Source of the DNA: JAZNOL01 sp045580815
GTDB taxonomy: Bacteria; Bacillota; Clostridia; RUG12999
NCBI GenBank assembly: GCA_045580815.1
Contig: JAZNOL010000048.1
Span: 1 to 64,000, forward strand
Direction: 5' to 3'
DNA length: 64,000 nucleotides
The notes beneath the pieces were generated by a model that was not told the origin of the DNA, made no database searches, and was given only the letters and a program-made list of their open reading frames with translations. Every line of letters begins with the position of its first letter. Within the stretch, counting starts at the first letter, position 1. The position numbers and the translations under genes were made by a program. Of this stretch, positions 34,030 to 43,446 are shown piece after piece.

Positions 34030-37000
34030 ATGAAAAAATTTATAAGTTTTATGCTGGCATTGACTGTTGTTTTTTCAACAATGGTTATTATGCCATCAGG
34101 CGTAAGTGCAGAATCAGGCTTGCTGGTATCTGACGATTTTGAAAGCGGTTTTGACAATAACAAATGGAATGCATCAAATACTAATAATGTAACAGTCGCA
34201 GACGGAGTCGCTAAAGTGTATGGCGGTCAGGATTCTTCACAGGGAATTGGTGTTAAGCTTACAGATGCAATAACATCAGGCACTGTGAACGTTAAATTTG
34301 ATTTGCTTGTCCCGTCAATAAACACAGGTTCATGGGAGATGCACCTTTTTGGCGGAACAGCGGCAACAGACGCCAATTTCATACTGTTTCTTGACAACTC
34401 AAGCCTGCGTATTGCAGGTGCCGGTTATACACTTTGTACTCCCGAAAGAAACAGGTGGTACACAGTTGATGTGACCTTTGTTTGTGAAAGCCAGGAGGCT
34501 ATTGTGACAGCTACTGATCACGAAACCGGACATATTTACAGAACTGAAGCTACATTAAAAGAAGCGATGAAGTCAAACTTACAGTTCTATATCGGAACAA
34601 AGTGGATGGAAACTGCAAAAGGTGCCGAAGAATATGTACTTATTGATAATTTTTCTGTAAGCCAATTTGACCGTAACAAGCCTATAGCAGAGGATGTTTT
34701 CGTAGACTTTTCGCAGGAAGAACCCGGCAACAACTTCTTCCCCGAAAGAGGCGACAAAATTGGCCTTAAATTCCTCAACATGAACAATACTCCCGAGGAA
34801 AAACGTTTTGAGTATGTTATCAGAAACGACCTGGATGAAATCATATACAGCGGTGAGGAAACCTTCAAATTTGAAGGAGGAGAAGCAAAAGAAGTCGACC
34901 TGATGGACAAGGTGACAAAATTCGGAACATACAAACTGGATGTTTCAACCTATGATACGGAAGGAAATCTGATTGCAACAAAAAAAGATTTCTTCTCATT
35001 ATCACCGTATACACCGGACGATGATAAAAACTCATATTTCGGTCTCGGATATCATACCGACCGAACCGATAATCAGGAATATATTTTTGATTTGTTTGAT
35101 GCAACAGGCACAGGTCTTATGCGTGTTGACTGCCGCTGGGATTTAAACGAACCTCAGCCCGGTAACCGAAAAGTATATGACAGGCTTTTAAAGACGGCTG
35201 AGTTTTGTGCCCAAAACGATATTGAAGTGCTTCATGTTATAAACGGAAGACATAATACCCACACAGGCGGAACATTGCCTACAACTCCTGAAAAACTTGC
35301 AAAATACGAAGATTACTGTGCGTGGCTTGCAGGGGAGTTGAAGGGCAAGATTAAGTATTTTGAAGCACTTAACGAAATTAACTATTCAGTTAACGAAAAA
35401 GAGTTCTTTGAAATACAAAAAGCTACATACAACGGTATCAAACGAGGCAACCCCGATGCAATTGTTGTTGGCTTCTGTATGGCAGGTATTCATGCTGAAT
35501 ATACAGAAAATGTGTTCAAAATGGGCGGACTTGATTACATGGATGAAATAAGCTATCACCATTATCAGAACTACGGTATGCCCGAAGAACCCGACATCCA
35601 CGGCGAGATGATGGTGCCGATTCATGACCTTCTTAAAAAATACGGCAAACCGGATATGCCCGTGTGGATGACCGAAATAGGCTGGATTACCTACAACCAC
35701 GTAACTCAGTCAAGAACAGAGCGTCAGGTTGGTTCTTATCTTATCAGAATGACCTCGCTGTTCCGTGCAAAAGATACCTTTGACAGAATGTTCTGGTATG
35801 AGTTCCAGAATGCCGGCTACAGCCTTACAGCACAGGAATCCTGCTTTGGTGTCATAAAAGCGATGAACGGCTCAGGTGAGTCAAATCCGTATATTGCCAA
35901 AATTGCGTATGTTACAGCCTGCGCAATGAATAAGCTTATAGGCGATGCACCGTGCGTTGATTATAAAGAGCTTGATGACAAATCAACTTATGTAACCAAG
36001 TATAAGCTGGATGACGGCAAAGATGCATTAATTCTGTGGACAACCAAGAAAAAAAGAAATCTTAACTTAAAACTTGGTGCACAGACAGGTGAGCTTTATG
36101 ACATGCTTGGTAACAAGCTGTGTGATTTAAGCTCAATTGACGGAACATTCTCATTTGTTCTCAGCGGCGAGCCTGTTTATCTGATAGGTGATTTCCCTGA
36201 GTTTGAGGTTGACGAAACAGGCGGAATTGTTTTTGACAAAACTTATTCCGAATCAGTTAAAGGCGATATTAACGAATTTACACTTACAAAATCAACAGAC
36301 GCTGCAATGAATATTGATGTAAAACCCATGCCCGGCGTTGATATGGTTGAAAACAACGGCTTTAACGGCAACACAGCAAAAATTAAGCTTACATTAAACG
36401 ACGATGCTCTTATTATTGATGAAACAAATCAGTTCTACGACAGAGAAGCAACTCGTGTAAGACTGTCTGTGACAGGTGGGGATAAAACCTATCTTGTGGG
36501 CGAATTGCAGTGCTTTGCAAACAGAGTGATTGAAGCAGAATTTGGTGCAACCGAAATGTATCAGGGCTCTTATCTCAACAGATGGCTTGGTGCAGCTTCA
36601 ATTACAAACAAAAGTGTGCAAAAGAGTGTGGGCGGCAAATTTAAAATAACCTCGCCCGATTACCTGGCTGATTATGTAGGCGAAATTGAATTTGACAATA
36701 TTGCCCCCGGTGAAACCCATTTGATAAAATTCAATTTTCCGGAAATGGTAGAAAAAGAAATCATTCCGGTTACCGCAAAAATTGAACTTACAAACGGTTA
36801 CACCACAGAAATCAGCAAAAAGATGAACTTCATCTATGCAACTTATGCTCACGAAAAACCCGTGATTGACGGTGTTCTTACCCCGGGCGAGTGGACAACA
36901 GGTATAATGCGTACCGAAAAAGCTGTTCAGCTGCCTACCGGATATCCGCTGTTCCATGTTAACTGGAAAGGTCCTCATGACCTTAGTGCAAACTACGGTA

Positions 37001-37512
37001 TGATGTGGGATGAAGAATATTGTTATATGTATGGCAAAATCAAAGACGATATTCACTTCCAGAATCAGAAAGACGGTGGCGCATGGATGGGTGACAGTAT
37101 TCAGCTTGGTGTTACCGACCAGGTTATACTTAACTGGGATAACGTTGTTAACCTTGTAGGCTCGGTTGGTGTCAGCTACGGCAAGTTTACAGAGCTTACC
37201 TTTGCACTTACCGACGACGGACCTATTATTTACCGCAACAAATCCATAAGCGGTAAACCCGTTGCTCGTCTTAAAAATGTAGATGTTAACATCAAACGTC
37301 AGAGCGGCGAAACGATCTACGAGGTTAAAGTTCCGTGGGAAGAAATAATTACACCCGACAGAGAGCTTAAAGTAAACGACGTTATTTCCATGTCACTTCT
37401 CGTTAACGAGAACGACGGCTCGGGTAGGGCAGGCTATATCGAATATGCTTCAGGTATTGCGAGAACAAAAGACTCGCGTGAATTTGGATCAATAATTCTT
37501 ATTGATAAATAA
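34030..37512 (+). CDS. Secreted multidomain clan GH-A glycoside hydrolase with CBM9-like domain
   Basis: A 1,160-residue secreted enzyme. Signal peptide MKKFISFMLALTVVFSTMVI (to about SAES), then a lectin/LamG-like module (DDFESGFDNNKWNAS, about 30-220), a beta linker domain, a TIM barrel (about 335-660) and a C-terminal carbohydrate-binding family 9-like domain (about 945-1155: KPVIDGVLTPGEWTTG, MMWDEEYCYMYGKI). The barrel shows the two catalytic glutamates of clan GH-A: E449 in EALNEINYS (acid/base) and E549 in WMTEIGW (nucleophile), a GH39-like layout. The start at 34030 has GGAGGTGA upstream. There is no SLH domain. It shares its N-terminal module type with the following gene. Substrate unknown; a mannose-containing polysaccharide is a context guess. 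Confidence 0.85.
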   Translation: MKKFISFMLALTVVFSTMVIMPSGVSAESGLLVSDDFESGFDNNKWNASNTNNVTVADGVAKVYGGQDSSQGIGVKLTDAITSGTVNVKFDLLVPSINTGSWEMHLFGGTAATDANFILFLDNSSLRIAGAGYTLCTPERNRWYTVDVTFVCESQEAIVTATDHETGHIYRTEATLKEAMKSNLQFYIGTKWMETAKGAEEYVLIDNFSVSQFDRNKPIAEDVFVDFSQEEPGNNFFPERGDKIGLKFLNMNNTPEEKRFEYVIRNDLDEIIYSGEETFKFEGGEAKEVDLMDKVTKFGTYKLDVSTYDTEGNLIATKKDFFSLSPYTPDDDKNSYFGLGYHTDRTDNQEYIFDLFDATGTGLMRVDCRWDLNEPQPGNRKVYDRLLKTAEFCAQNDIEVLHVINGRHNTHTGGTLPTTPEKLAKYEDYCAWLAGELKGKIKYFEALNEINYSVNEKEFFEIQKATYNGIKRGNPDAIVVGFCMAGIHAEYTENVFKMGGLDYMDEISYHHYQNYGMPEEPDIHGEMMVPIHDLLKKYGKPDMPVWMTEIGWITYNHVTQSRTERQVGSYLIRMTSLFRAKDTFDRMFWYEFQNAGYSLTAQESCFGVIKAMNGSGESNPYIAKIAYVTACAMNKLIGDAPCVDYKELDDKSTYVTKYKLDDGKDALILWTTKKKRNLNLKLGAQTGELYDMLGNKLCDLSSIDGTFSFVLSGEPVYLIGDFPEFEVDETGGIVFDKTYSESVKGDINEFTLTKSTDAAMNIDVKPMPGVDMVENNGFNGNTAKIKLTLNDDALIIDETNQFYDREATRVRLSVTGGDKTYLVGELQCFANRVIEAEFGATEMYQGSYLNRWLGAASITNKSVQKSVGGKFKITSPDYLADYVGEIEFDNIAPGETHLIKFNFPEMVEKEIIPVTAKIELTNGYTTEISKKMNFIYATYAHEKPVIDGVLTPGEWTTGIMRTEKAVQLPTGYPLFHVNWKGPHDLSANYGMMWDEEYCYMYGKIKDDIHFQNQKDGGAWMGDSIQLGVTDQVILNWDNVVNLVGSVGVSYGKFTELTFALTDDGPIIYRNKSISGKPVARLKNVDVNIKRQSGETIYEVKVPWEEIITPDRELKVNDVISMSLLVNENDGSGRAGYIEYASGIARTKDSREFGSIILIDK

Positions 37513-37542
37513 AAAAATAATTTAGAAGAGGTGTTATGTAAA

Positions 37543-40500
37543 ATGAAAAAAGTATTAAGTTTTATCCTGGCATTATCAATGGTTATGATGACTATGGTTT
37601 TTGCCACAGTTGGCGTAAGTGCCGCATCAGCACTTCCCATAACTGACGACTTCAGCGGTGCTGAATTTGATGCTGCAAAATGGAATGCATCAAGCGCAGC
37701 AGAGTATGTACAGCTGGTAGACGGCGCAATCAGACTGCCCGGTAACCAGAACGGACAGCGTGGTTTCGGTGTAGAAGTTGACGAAACTATCACATCGGGC
37801 GAAATCAGCATCAAATTTGATTTAAACATCCCCGCAGATGCAGCAGGTGAAATTGCCGTTATGGGTGGTACAACTACAATGACAGACGGCAATAACATCA
37901 TCAGAGGTTATGCTAATGACGGCAGAATTTTGCTTCACGGTAACGAAGTAGCAAAGCTTACAAAAGGTCAGTGGTACACAATTGAGCTTGTTTACGATGC
38001 TGCAACAAACACAGATGTTACAATAACAATTACAAACGGCGATGAATTAATCGTAACAAAAAAACTTGCAGACTGCAGCAACTTTAAAACACTTGGCTTC
38101 ACACAGAGCAAATTCTTCTGCTTCGGTGCTAAAGGCTCAACAGACGCAGGCTTTTTATTCGACAATGTAGAAATTACAAAGGTTGAAAAAGAGCCCAAGG
38201 TGTTGCCCATAACCGATGATTTCAGCGGTGATGTGTTTGACGCAGAAAAATGGGACGTAACAAATACAGAGTTTGTAACACAGGCAGACGGCGTAATCAC
38301 GTTGTTAGGCGGCGAGTACGTACAAAAAGGTATCGGTGCAAGCGTTGACGAGGCTATTACAGAAGGCTTAATCAGCTTTAAATTTGATATGAACGTGCCC
38401 ACAGATGCAGCAGGTGAAATGGCTGTTATGGGCGGTACAACAGCAATGAACGATGACCACAACCTTATCAGAGGCGACAGCAACGGCGTGATTAAGCTCC
38501 GCGGAAACAACATAGCTACACTTGAAAAAGACGCATGGTACACAATTGAATTGCTTTATGACGCAGCAACACAGACAGACTGTACAATCACCATTACAAA
38601 AGATGGCGAAGTTGTTGCAACAAAAGCTCTGGCAGATTGCAGCGGCGTTAAAACATGGAACTTTACAACAAGTAAAGTGTTCTGTATCGGTGCAAAATAT
38701 TCAACAAACGCAGGTTATTTAATTGATAACATTGCAATTACAAAAGTTGAAAAAGCCCCCATTGCATTGCCGATTTCGGATGATTTTGAAGGTGCTGAGC
38801 TTGATACAGCAAAATGGAATGTAACAGATACAGCGTTTGTAACACAGGCAGACGGTGTAATCACGCTGTTAGCCGGTGAGCATTCACAAAAAGGTATCGG
38901 TGTAATGCTTGACGAGGCTGTTACAGACGGTCTCATCAGCTTCACATTTGATATGAACATTCCCACAGGTACAACAGGTGAAATGGCTGTTATGGGCGGT
39001 ACATCAGCAATGACCGACGACCATAACCTTATCAGAGGATACTCTGACGGTAAAATCAAACTTCGCGGAAACGACATAGCAACACTGGCAAAAGACACAT
39101 GGTATACAATTAATTTAACTTATGACAGTGCAACACAGACAGACTGCAAAATAACAATTACAGAGCAGGGCAACCCCAAAGCAGTTGTTGCAACAAAAAG
39201 ACTCGCAGACTGCGGCGGCGTTAAAACATGGAACTTTACAACAAGCAAAGTGTTCTGTATCGGTGCCAAAGGTTCAACCAACGCAGGCTATTTAATTGAC
39301 AATATTGCAATTGAAAAAACTGAAAAATTACCCAAAGTGCTTCCTATTTCCGATGATTTTAACAGTGATGTATTTGACGAAGAAAAATGGAATCTGTCAA
39401 CTATGGATTATGTAACACACGCAGACGGTGTAATTGAATTGTCGGGCAACACAACAAGCGGTGTGCAGAAAGGTATCGGTACAAGCCTTGACGAAGCTAT
39501 CACAGCAGGTAAAATAAGCTTTAAATTTGACATGAGCATCCCCACAGGTACAGCAGGCGAAATGGCTGTAATGGGCGGTACATCTGCACTTAACGACGGC
39601 GATAACTTTGTAAGAGGATACTCTGACGGTAAAATCAAGCTTCGCGGAAACGACATAGCAACACTTGCAAAAGATACATGGTATACAATTGAACTGGTAT
39701 ACAACTGCTCAGATTTGACAGATTGCGAAATTACTATCACAGAGCAGGGTAATTCCTCGGCAGTAGTTGCAACAAAAAAACTGTCAGAGTGTGCATATAA
39801 CACAACTCTGCCGGATGTATTTGCAACAAGCAAAGCTTTTGGTATCGGTGCAAAATATTCAACCACCGGCGTTGGATTCTTGATTGACAACGTTACCATT
39901 GACAGATATTATGAAGCACCGAAAGTTTCGGAAATCAAATTTGTTAAGTATGATGACACAACAAGCACATCACTTACAAACGTATCTGCCGGCACAAAAG
40001 AAATTAAAGTGGTATTCAATACAGCTATGCTTGACAGCTCATTAAGCTATACTTCCGTTAAACTTGTTAAAGAAGGCACATCTACACCTATCGTATATAC
40101 CGGTGTATATTCCGATGATGATTTAACATGGACTATTCCGCTTGACAATTATCTTGACGCAGGTGCAATTTACAAATTAACATTAACAAGCGGTGTTCAG
40201 AATAAAGTAGGCACAAGCGCAGTTGAGTCATTTAAAGAATTTGTTGCAGATGCAGGTGAATACAAAGTTACTGTTTCAGCAGTAAAAGGCACAACACCGG
40301 TAACTGCTTTAAGCCAGCTTGCAACAGGCAATGTAGTTACATTAAAAGCTGATGTAATCAATACAACAGGCAAACCCCAGGAACTTGTTTTAATCTACGC
40401 AGGTTATAACGGCAAAGCACTCAAATATTATAAAGGTGCTGAAAAGGCAATAACTGCTGCACAGAAAAACATTTCAATTACTGATGTAACAGTTACAATT

Positions 40501-40590
40501 GATAAAACAGATTTGACAAATTTTGCAGTATACGGTTGGGAATCTTATGATTCATTAAGAGTTATTGCTGATTCTTATCCTGTTCAGTAA
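37543..40590 (+). CDS. Secreted protein of four tandem lectin-like (LamG/ConA-type) modules plus Ig-like domain
   Basis: A 1,015-residue secreted protein with signal peptide MKKVLSFILALSMVMMTMVF. Four copies of a module of about 190 residues follow, beginning near 37633, 38202, 38767 and 39340. Each has (I/L)P(I/I)(T/S)DDF at the start, FDMN(I/V)P and GEMAVMGGT in the middle and FCIGAK...GYLIDNI near the end; these are concanavalin/laminin-G type folds likely to bind carbohydrate. An Ig-like domain (about 785-890) and a C-terminal domain (about 895-1015) complete it. No catalytic residues are visible. The start at 37543 is preceded by AGAAGAGG. Nucleotide identity between copies 3 and 4 is very high locally, indicating recent duplication or gene conversion. 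A glycan-binding surface protein is likely. Confidence 0.8.
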   Translation: MKKVLSFILALSMVMMTMVFATVGVSAASALPITDDFSGAEFDAAKWNASSAAEYVQLVDGAIRLPGNQNGQRGFGVEVDETITSGEISIKFDLNIPADAAGEIAVMGGTTTMTDGNNIIRGYANDGRILLHGNEVAKLTKGQWYTIELVYDAATNTDVTITITNGDELIVTKKLADCSNFKTLGFTQSKFFCFGAKGSTDAGFLFDNVEITKVEKEPKVLPITDDFSGDVFDAEKWDVTNTEFVTQADGVITLLGGEYVQKGIGASVDEAITEGLISFKFDMNVPTDAAGEMAVMGGTTAMNDDHNLIRGDSNGVIKLRGNNIATLEKDAWYTIELLYDAATQTDCTITITKDGEVVATKALADCSGVKTWNFTTSKVFCIGAKYSTNAGYLIDNIAITKVEKAPIALPISDDFEGAELDTAKWNVTDTAFVTQADGVITLLAGEHSQKGIGVMLDEAVTDGLISFTFDMNIPTGTTGEMAVMGGTSAMTDDHNLIRGYSDGKIKLRGNDIATLAKDTWYTINLTYDSATQTDCKITITEQGNPKAVVATKRLADCGGVKTWNFTTSKVFCIGAKGSTNAGYLIDNIAIEKTEKLPKVLPISDDFNSDVFDEEKWNLSTMDYVTHADGVIELSGNTTSGVQKGIGTSLDEAITAGKISFKFDMSIPTGTAGEMAVMGGTSALNDGDNFVRGYSDGKIKLRGNDIATLAKDTWYTIELVYNCSDLTDCEITITEQGNSSAVVATKKLSECAYNTTLPDVFATSKAFGIGAKYSTTGVGFLIDNVTIDRYYEAPKVSEIKFVKYDDTTSTSLTNVSAGTKEIKVVFNTAMLDSSLSYTSVKLVKEGTSTPIVYTGVYSDDDLTWTIPLDNYLDAGAIYKLTLTSGVQNKVGTSAVESFKEFVADAGEYKVTVSAVKGTTPVTALSQLATGNVVTLKADVINTTGKPQELVLIYAGYNGKALKYYKGAEKAITAAQKNISITDVTVTIDKTDLTNFAVYGWESYDSLRVIADSYPVQ

Positions 40591-40602
40591 TTTGATTTGT
40601 AG

Positions 40603-40632
40603 GGCTCGGGGGAAAGCATTTCCCCCGAAGCC
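40603..40632 (+). terminator. Strong hairpin between surface-protein genes, no T-tract
   Basis: GGCTCGGGGGAAA (40603-40615) pairs with TTTCCCCCGAAGCC (40619-40632), with one bulge. It lacks a T run, so it may be a processing or stabilising hairpin rather than a full terminator. Confidence 0.4.
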
Positions 40633-40661
40633 TGCATAAGAACAAGGAGAAATTTTATTTT

Positions 40662-43421
40662 ATGAAAATTTTAAAAATATTATTATCTGTAATAATGATA
40701 TTTGTTATGTGCTTGCCGAATCTTACCGCACTTGGTGCGGCGGAGGATTTTCCCAAGGCGGTTTTAAGCACGGCAGCTGCCACAGAAACCGGGCTTGATG
40801 TCTGGGCAGGCACGTCAAAGGTTACACCCACACTTGCAACCAAAAGCGGAAAAACCGGCTGGATAACAGATATTACAAATGCTGACAGTGCAAAAAACAT
40901 TTATTGTGATGTGGATGATTCGTATATTTATAATGATGGAAATGGTGTGGCTGTTGAAATTGAGGTTGAATATTTTGACAGTTCTGCCGGATTGTTCAGC
41001 ATAAACTATGATTCCATATACGGCACTGCCGAAGCGGTTAAGCCTATAGAATTAAAAGGCACGAACACATGGAAGACACATACCTTCAGATTTTATGATG
41101 CAAAATTTGCAAACGGATATAATGGTGCCGATTTTGCTGTTCGTACTTATAATACCAACGGTGACCATACTTTTAATGAGTATCATAATATGTATTTTGT
41201 GCCGGGGAACATCGTTTTTGGCAGCATAACAGTAAGAAAAATACCGATTATTTCTTCAATATCAACCGGAGCAGTCGGAAACATATTTTTCGGAACAGGT
41301 GACAGACTGATTCCGGTATATTTGGAAAACACCACAGACAGTGCTATAACAACATCTGTAAGCTATGAAATAACATCGCTTCAGACAAATTCACTTGTGT
41401 GGAGCAGCAGTAATATTGTGGTGATAGCGGCAAATGGTACTGCACAAAAAACAATCACCATTCCGATTGACAAATACGGACCGTATGTGTTGAAGATTTC
41501 GACTGTTGCTACCGACAATGCTATTGCAACACAACGTGAATTTAACTATTCTGTTGTTGTTGACAACAGCGGTTTACCAAAGGATGACCGTGTTGGCTTT
41601 AATGTTCACCCATGGGATACGTCGTATGGTGGAACATATAAAGATACCTTAGCTGATTTAGTTGACAAAACAGGCGCAGGATGGATTCGTACATCATTAT
41701 ACTGGAGTATATATGAGAAAACTCCGGGCAATTATGTTATTCCCGACAATGTTATGGAGTCAATTGACGCATCAATTGAAAGAGGAATTAAACCTATTAT
41801 TATTCTTCACGGTACAAACAGCAATTACGCCGGTGCGGAGGAATTTCCGGTCACAGGCGACGGATTGGTTGCTTTTGAAAACTACTGCGAAAATTTAGCC
41901 CGCGATTTAAAGGGCAAGGTTGACGTGTTTGAAACCTGGAACGAATATAACAATTCCTCTACCGATGCCAATCATTATATGGCTTTGTTAAAGGCGACAT
42001 ATAACGGTGTTAAACGGGGAAATCCCGATGCCAAACTTGTTGGCTTTGACACAGGTGCAATGAATTTTAACTGGATGGAAACAATTGCACAGGCAGGCGG
42101 TATGGCATATATGGATGCTGTAAGCGTTCATCCTTATTCGGTGCTGTTTCCCGATGAATATCTTCCGGAAAGAATGCAGCGGGTAAAGGATTTTACCGAT
42201 ACCTACGGAGACAACAATGAGGAAGTGTGGGCAACGGAAATCGGCTGGACAAAGGTTAAAAACAAATGGAATACAGGCAATTATATTGAAGACTTCGGCG
42301 AAATTGGCGCTGCGTCGTCCCTTGTTAAAACCTATGTGCATTGTATAGGCAGAGATATTGCAGATAAAATACTTTACTATGAGTTTATGGACAGCAATTA
42401 TCAGTATGCCTCCAAAGAGGGAAACTTTGGTGTTATAGAATCTTTCCGTCCTCAGGAAACCACACCGTTTTCCGCAAAACCCGAATATATCGCGTCTGCA
42501 TTTTTGACAAACCGTCTGTATAACGCAGATCCTGTAAGTTATACGTTTAACAATAATAACTACATATATAAGTTCAGCAGAAAAAATGGTACAAGTGTTG
42601 ACGTAATATGGAACACTAACGAAAACGGATATGTTAATCTGACATTGCCCGAAGAGGGACAAACCGTTATCTACGATTTATATGGTAATCAGCTTGCAGC
42701 ACTTGATAATACAACCGTTGATTCATATAATCAGTTATTAGGCGAAACACCGGTATATGTTGAGTATATTACCGGAGAAGTTGTTACCGGCCCGAGCATT
42801 ACTTACAGCATTAACAGCACTGATAAAGAAGCTACTGTAACAATGCAGCTTCCTCTTGCTGATGCCGGCTCGGTTGCAAGCTTGATTGTTTTAAACAACG
42901 GAAGCAGCTTTGCAGATCTGGACGAAAATCCGATGAGCTCTGTCGTTTATGTTGCTCAGGACAAAGTTGATGAGACTGGCCTTTGCTCAATAACATTTGC
43001 AATACCTGAAATGGCAGGAAAGTATAATGCGTATCTTGCGTTTGAAGGTTATGATGACAGATACGAGCTGGATATGCTTGTGACAGAAGATGTTGCTGTT
43101 GTTTTAAGTGTTACACAAAATGATAAAATTATTACAGCTATGTCAGGTTTAGATAAAACCAAGGATATATATATTAACGCCAGAGGCTGTAATTTAAAGA
43201 AAGATCTTTCAAATGTTAAGCTGATTTATGCTTTTTATGATGGAGAAGTTCTTTCAAGCGTGAATATCAGCGATATTCAGGTAAGCAATAACGAGTTTGC
43301 GGACTCTGTTACCGTAAAAGGTCCGCTTAACGCAGGAAATACTTTCAATTCAATGAAAGTGTTTGTATGGGAAAATTTGGGCAATATTTCAAGTATAGGT
43401 AAAAATTTGTACTTGAAATAA
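40662..43421 (+). CDS. Secreted clan GH-A glycoside hydrolase (GH39-like)
   Basis: A 919-residue secreted enzyme with signal peptide MKILKILLSVIMIFVMCLPN. A lectin-like N-terminal domain and a beta domain precede a TIM barrel (about 305-600). Catalytic glutamates are E428 in ETWNEYNNSS (acid/base) and E526 in WATEIGW (nucleophile), matching the layout of the enzyme at 34030; GVKRGNPDAKLVGF also corresponds to GIKRGNPDAIVVGF there. C-terminal to the barrel are two beta domains: one (about 710-805) resembles the N-terminal domain of the SLH protein at 43447, the other (about 808-919) resembles the C-terminal domain of the protein at 37543. It probably acts at the surface on the same glycan. Confidence 0.82.
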   Translation: MKILKILLSVIMIFVMCLPNLTALGAAEDFPKAVLSTAAATETGLDVWAGTSKVTPTLATKSGKTGWITDITNADSAKNIYCDVDDSYIYNDGNGVAVEIEVEYFDSSAGLFSINYDSIYGTAEAVKPIELKGTNTWKTHTFRFYDAKFANGYNGADFAVRTYNTNGDHTFNEYHNMYFVPGNIVFGSITVRKIPIISSISTGAVGNIFFGTGDRLIPVYLENTTDSAITTSVSYEITSLQTNSLVWSSSNIVVIAANGTAQKTITIPIDKYGPYVLKISTVATDNAIATQREFNYSVVVDNSGLPKDDRVGFNVHPWDTSYGGTYKDTLADLVDKTGAGWIRTSLYWSIYEKTPGNYVIPDNVMESIDASIERGIKPIIILHGTNSNYAGAEEFPVTGDGLVAFENYCENLARDLKGKVDVFETWNEYNNSSTDANHYMALLKATYNGVKRGNPDAKLVGFDTGAMNFNWMETIAQAGGMAYMDAVSVHPYSVLFPDEYLPERMQRVKDFTDTYGDNNEEVWATEIGWTKVKNKWNTGNYIEDFGEIGAASSLVKTYVHCIGRDIADKILYYEFMDSNYQYASKEGNFGVIESFRPQETTPFSAKPEYIASAFLTNRLYNADPVSYTFNNNNYIYKFSRKNGTSVDVIWNTNENGYVNLTLPEEGQTVIYDLYGNQLAALDNTTVDSYNQLLGETPVYVEYITGEVVTGPSITYSINSTDKEATVTMQLPLADAGSVASLIVLNNGSSFADLDENPMSSVVYVAQDKVDETGLCSITFAIPEMAGKYNAYLAFEGYDDRYELDMLVTEDVAVVLSVTQNDKIITAMSGLDKTKDIYINARGCNLKKDLSNVKLIYAFYDGEVLSSVNISDIQVSNNEFADSVTVKGPLNAGNTFNSMKVFVWENLGNISSIGKNLYLK

Positions 43422-43446
43422 ACTTTTCTGAAAGGGAGAAAACAGT

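Noticed and set aside
37992..39899. Several minus-strand frames opposite the tandem-module protein
   Set aside because: They recur in each repeat copy as antisense shadows of the same codons and have no start signals.
37633..39905. CRISPR-like array
   Set aside because: The repeats are about 570 bases long, in frame and coding; no short repeat-spacer pattern exists here or elsewhere in the window.
41988..42662. 224-codon minus-strand frame opposite the GH-A hydrolase
   Set aside because: Overlaps the catalytic region of a convincing gene and has Cys/Ile/Phe-rich shadow composition.
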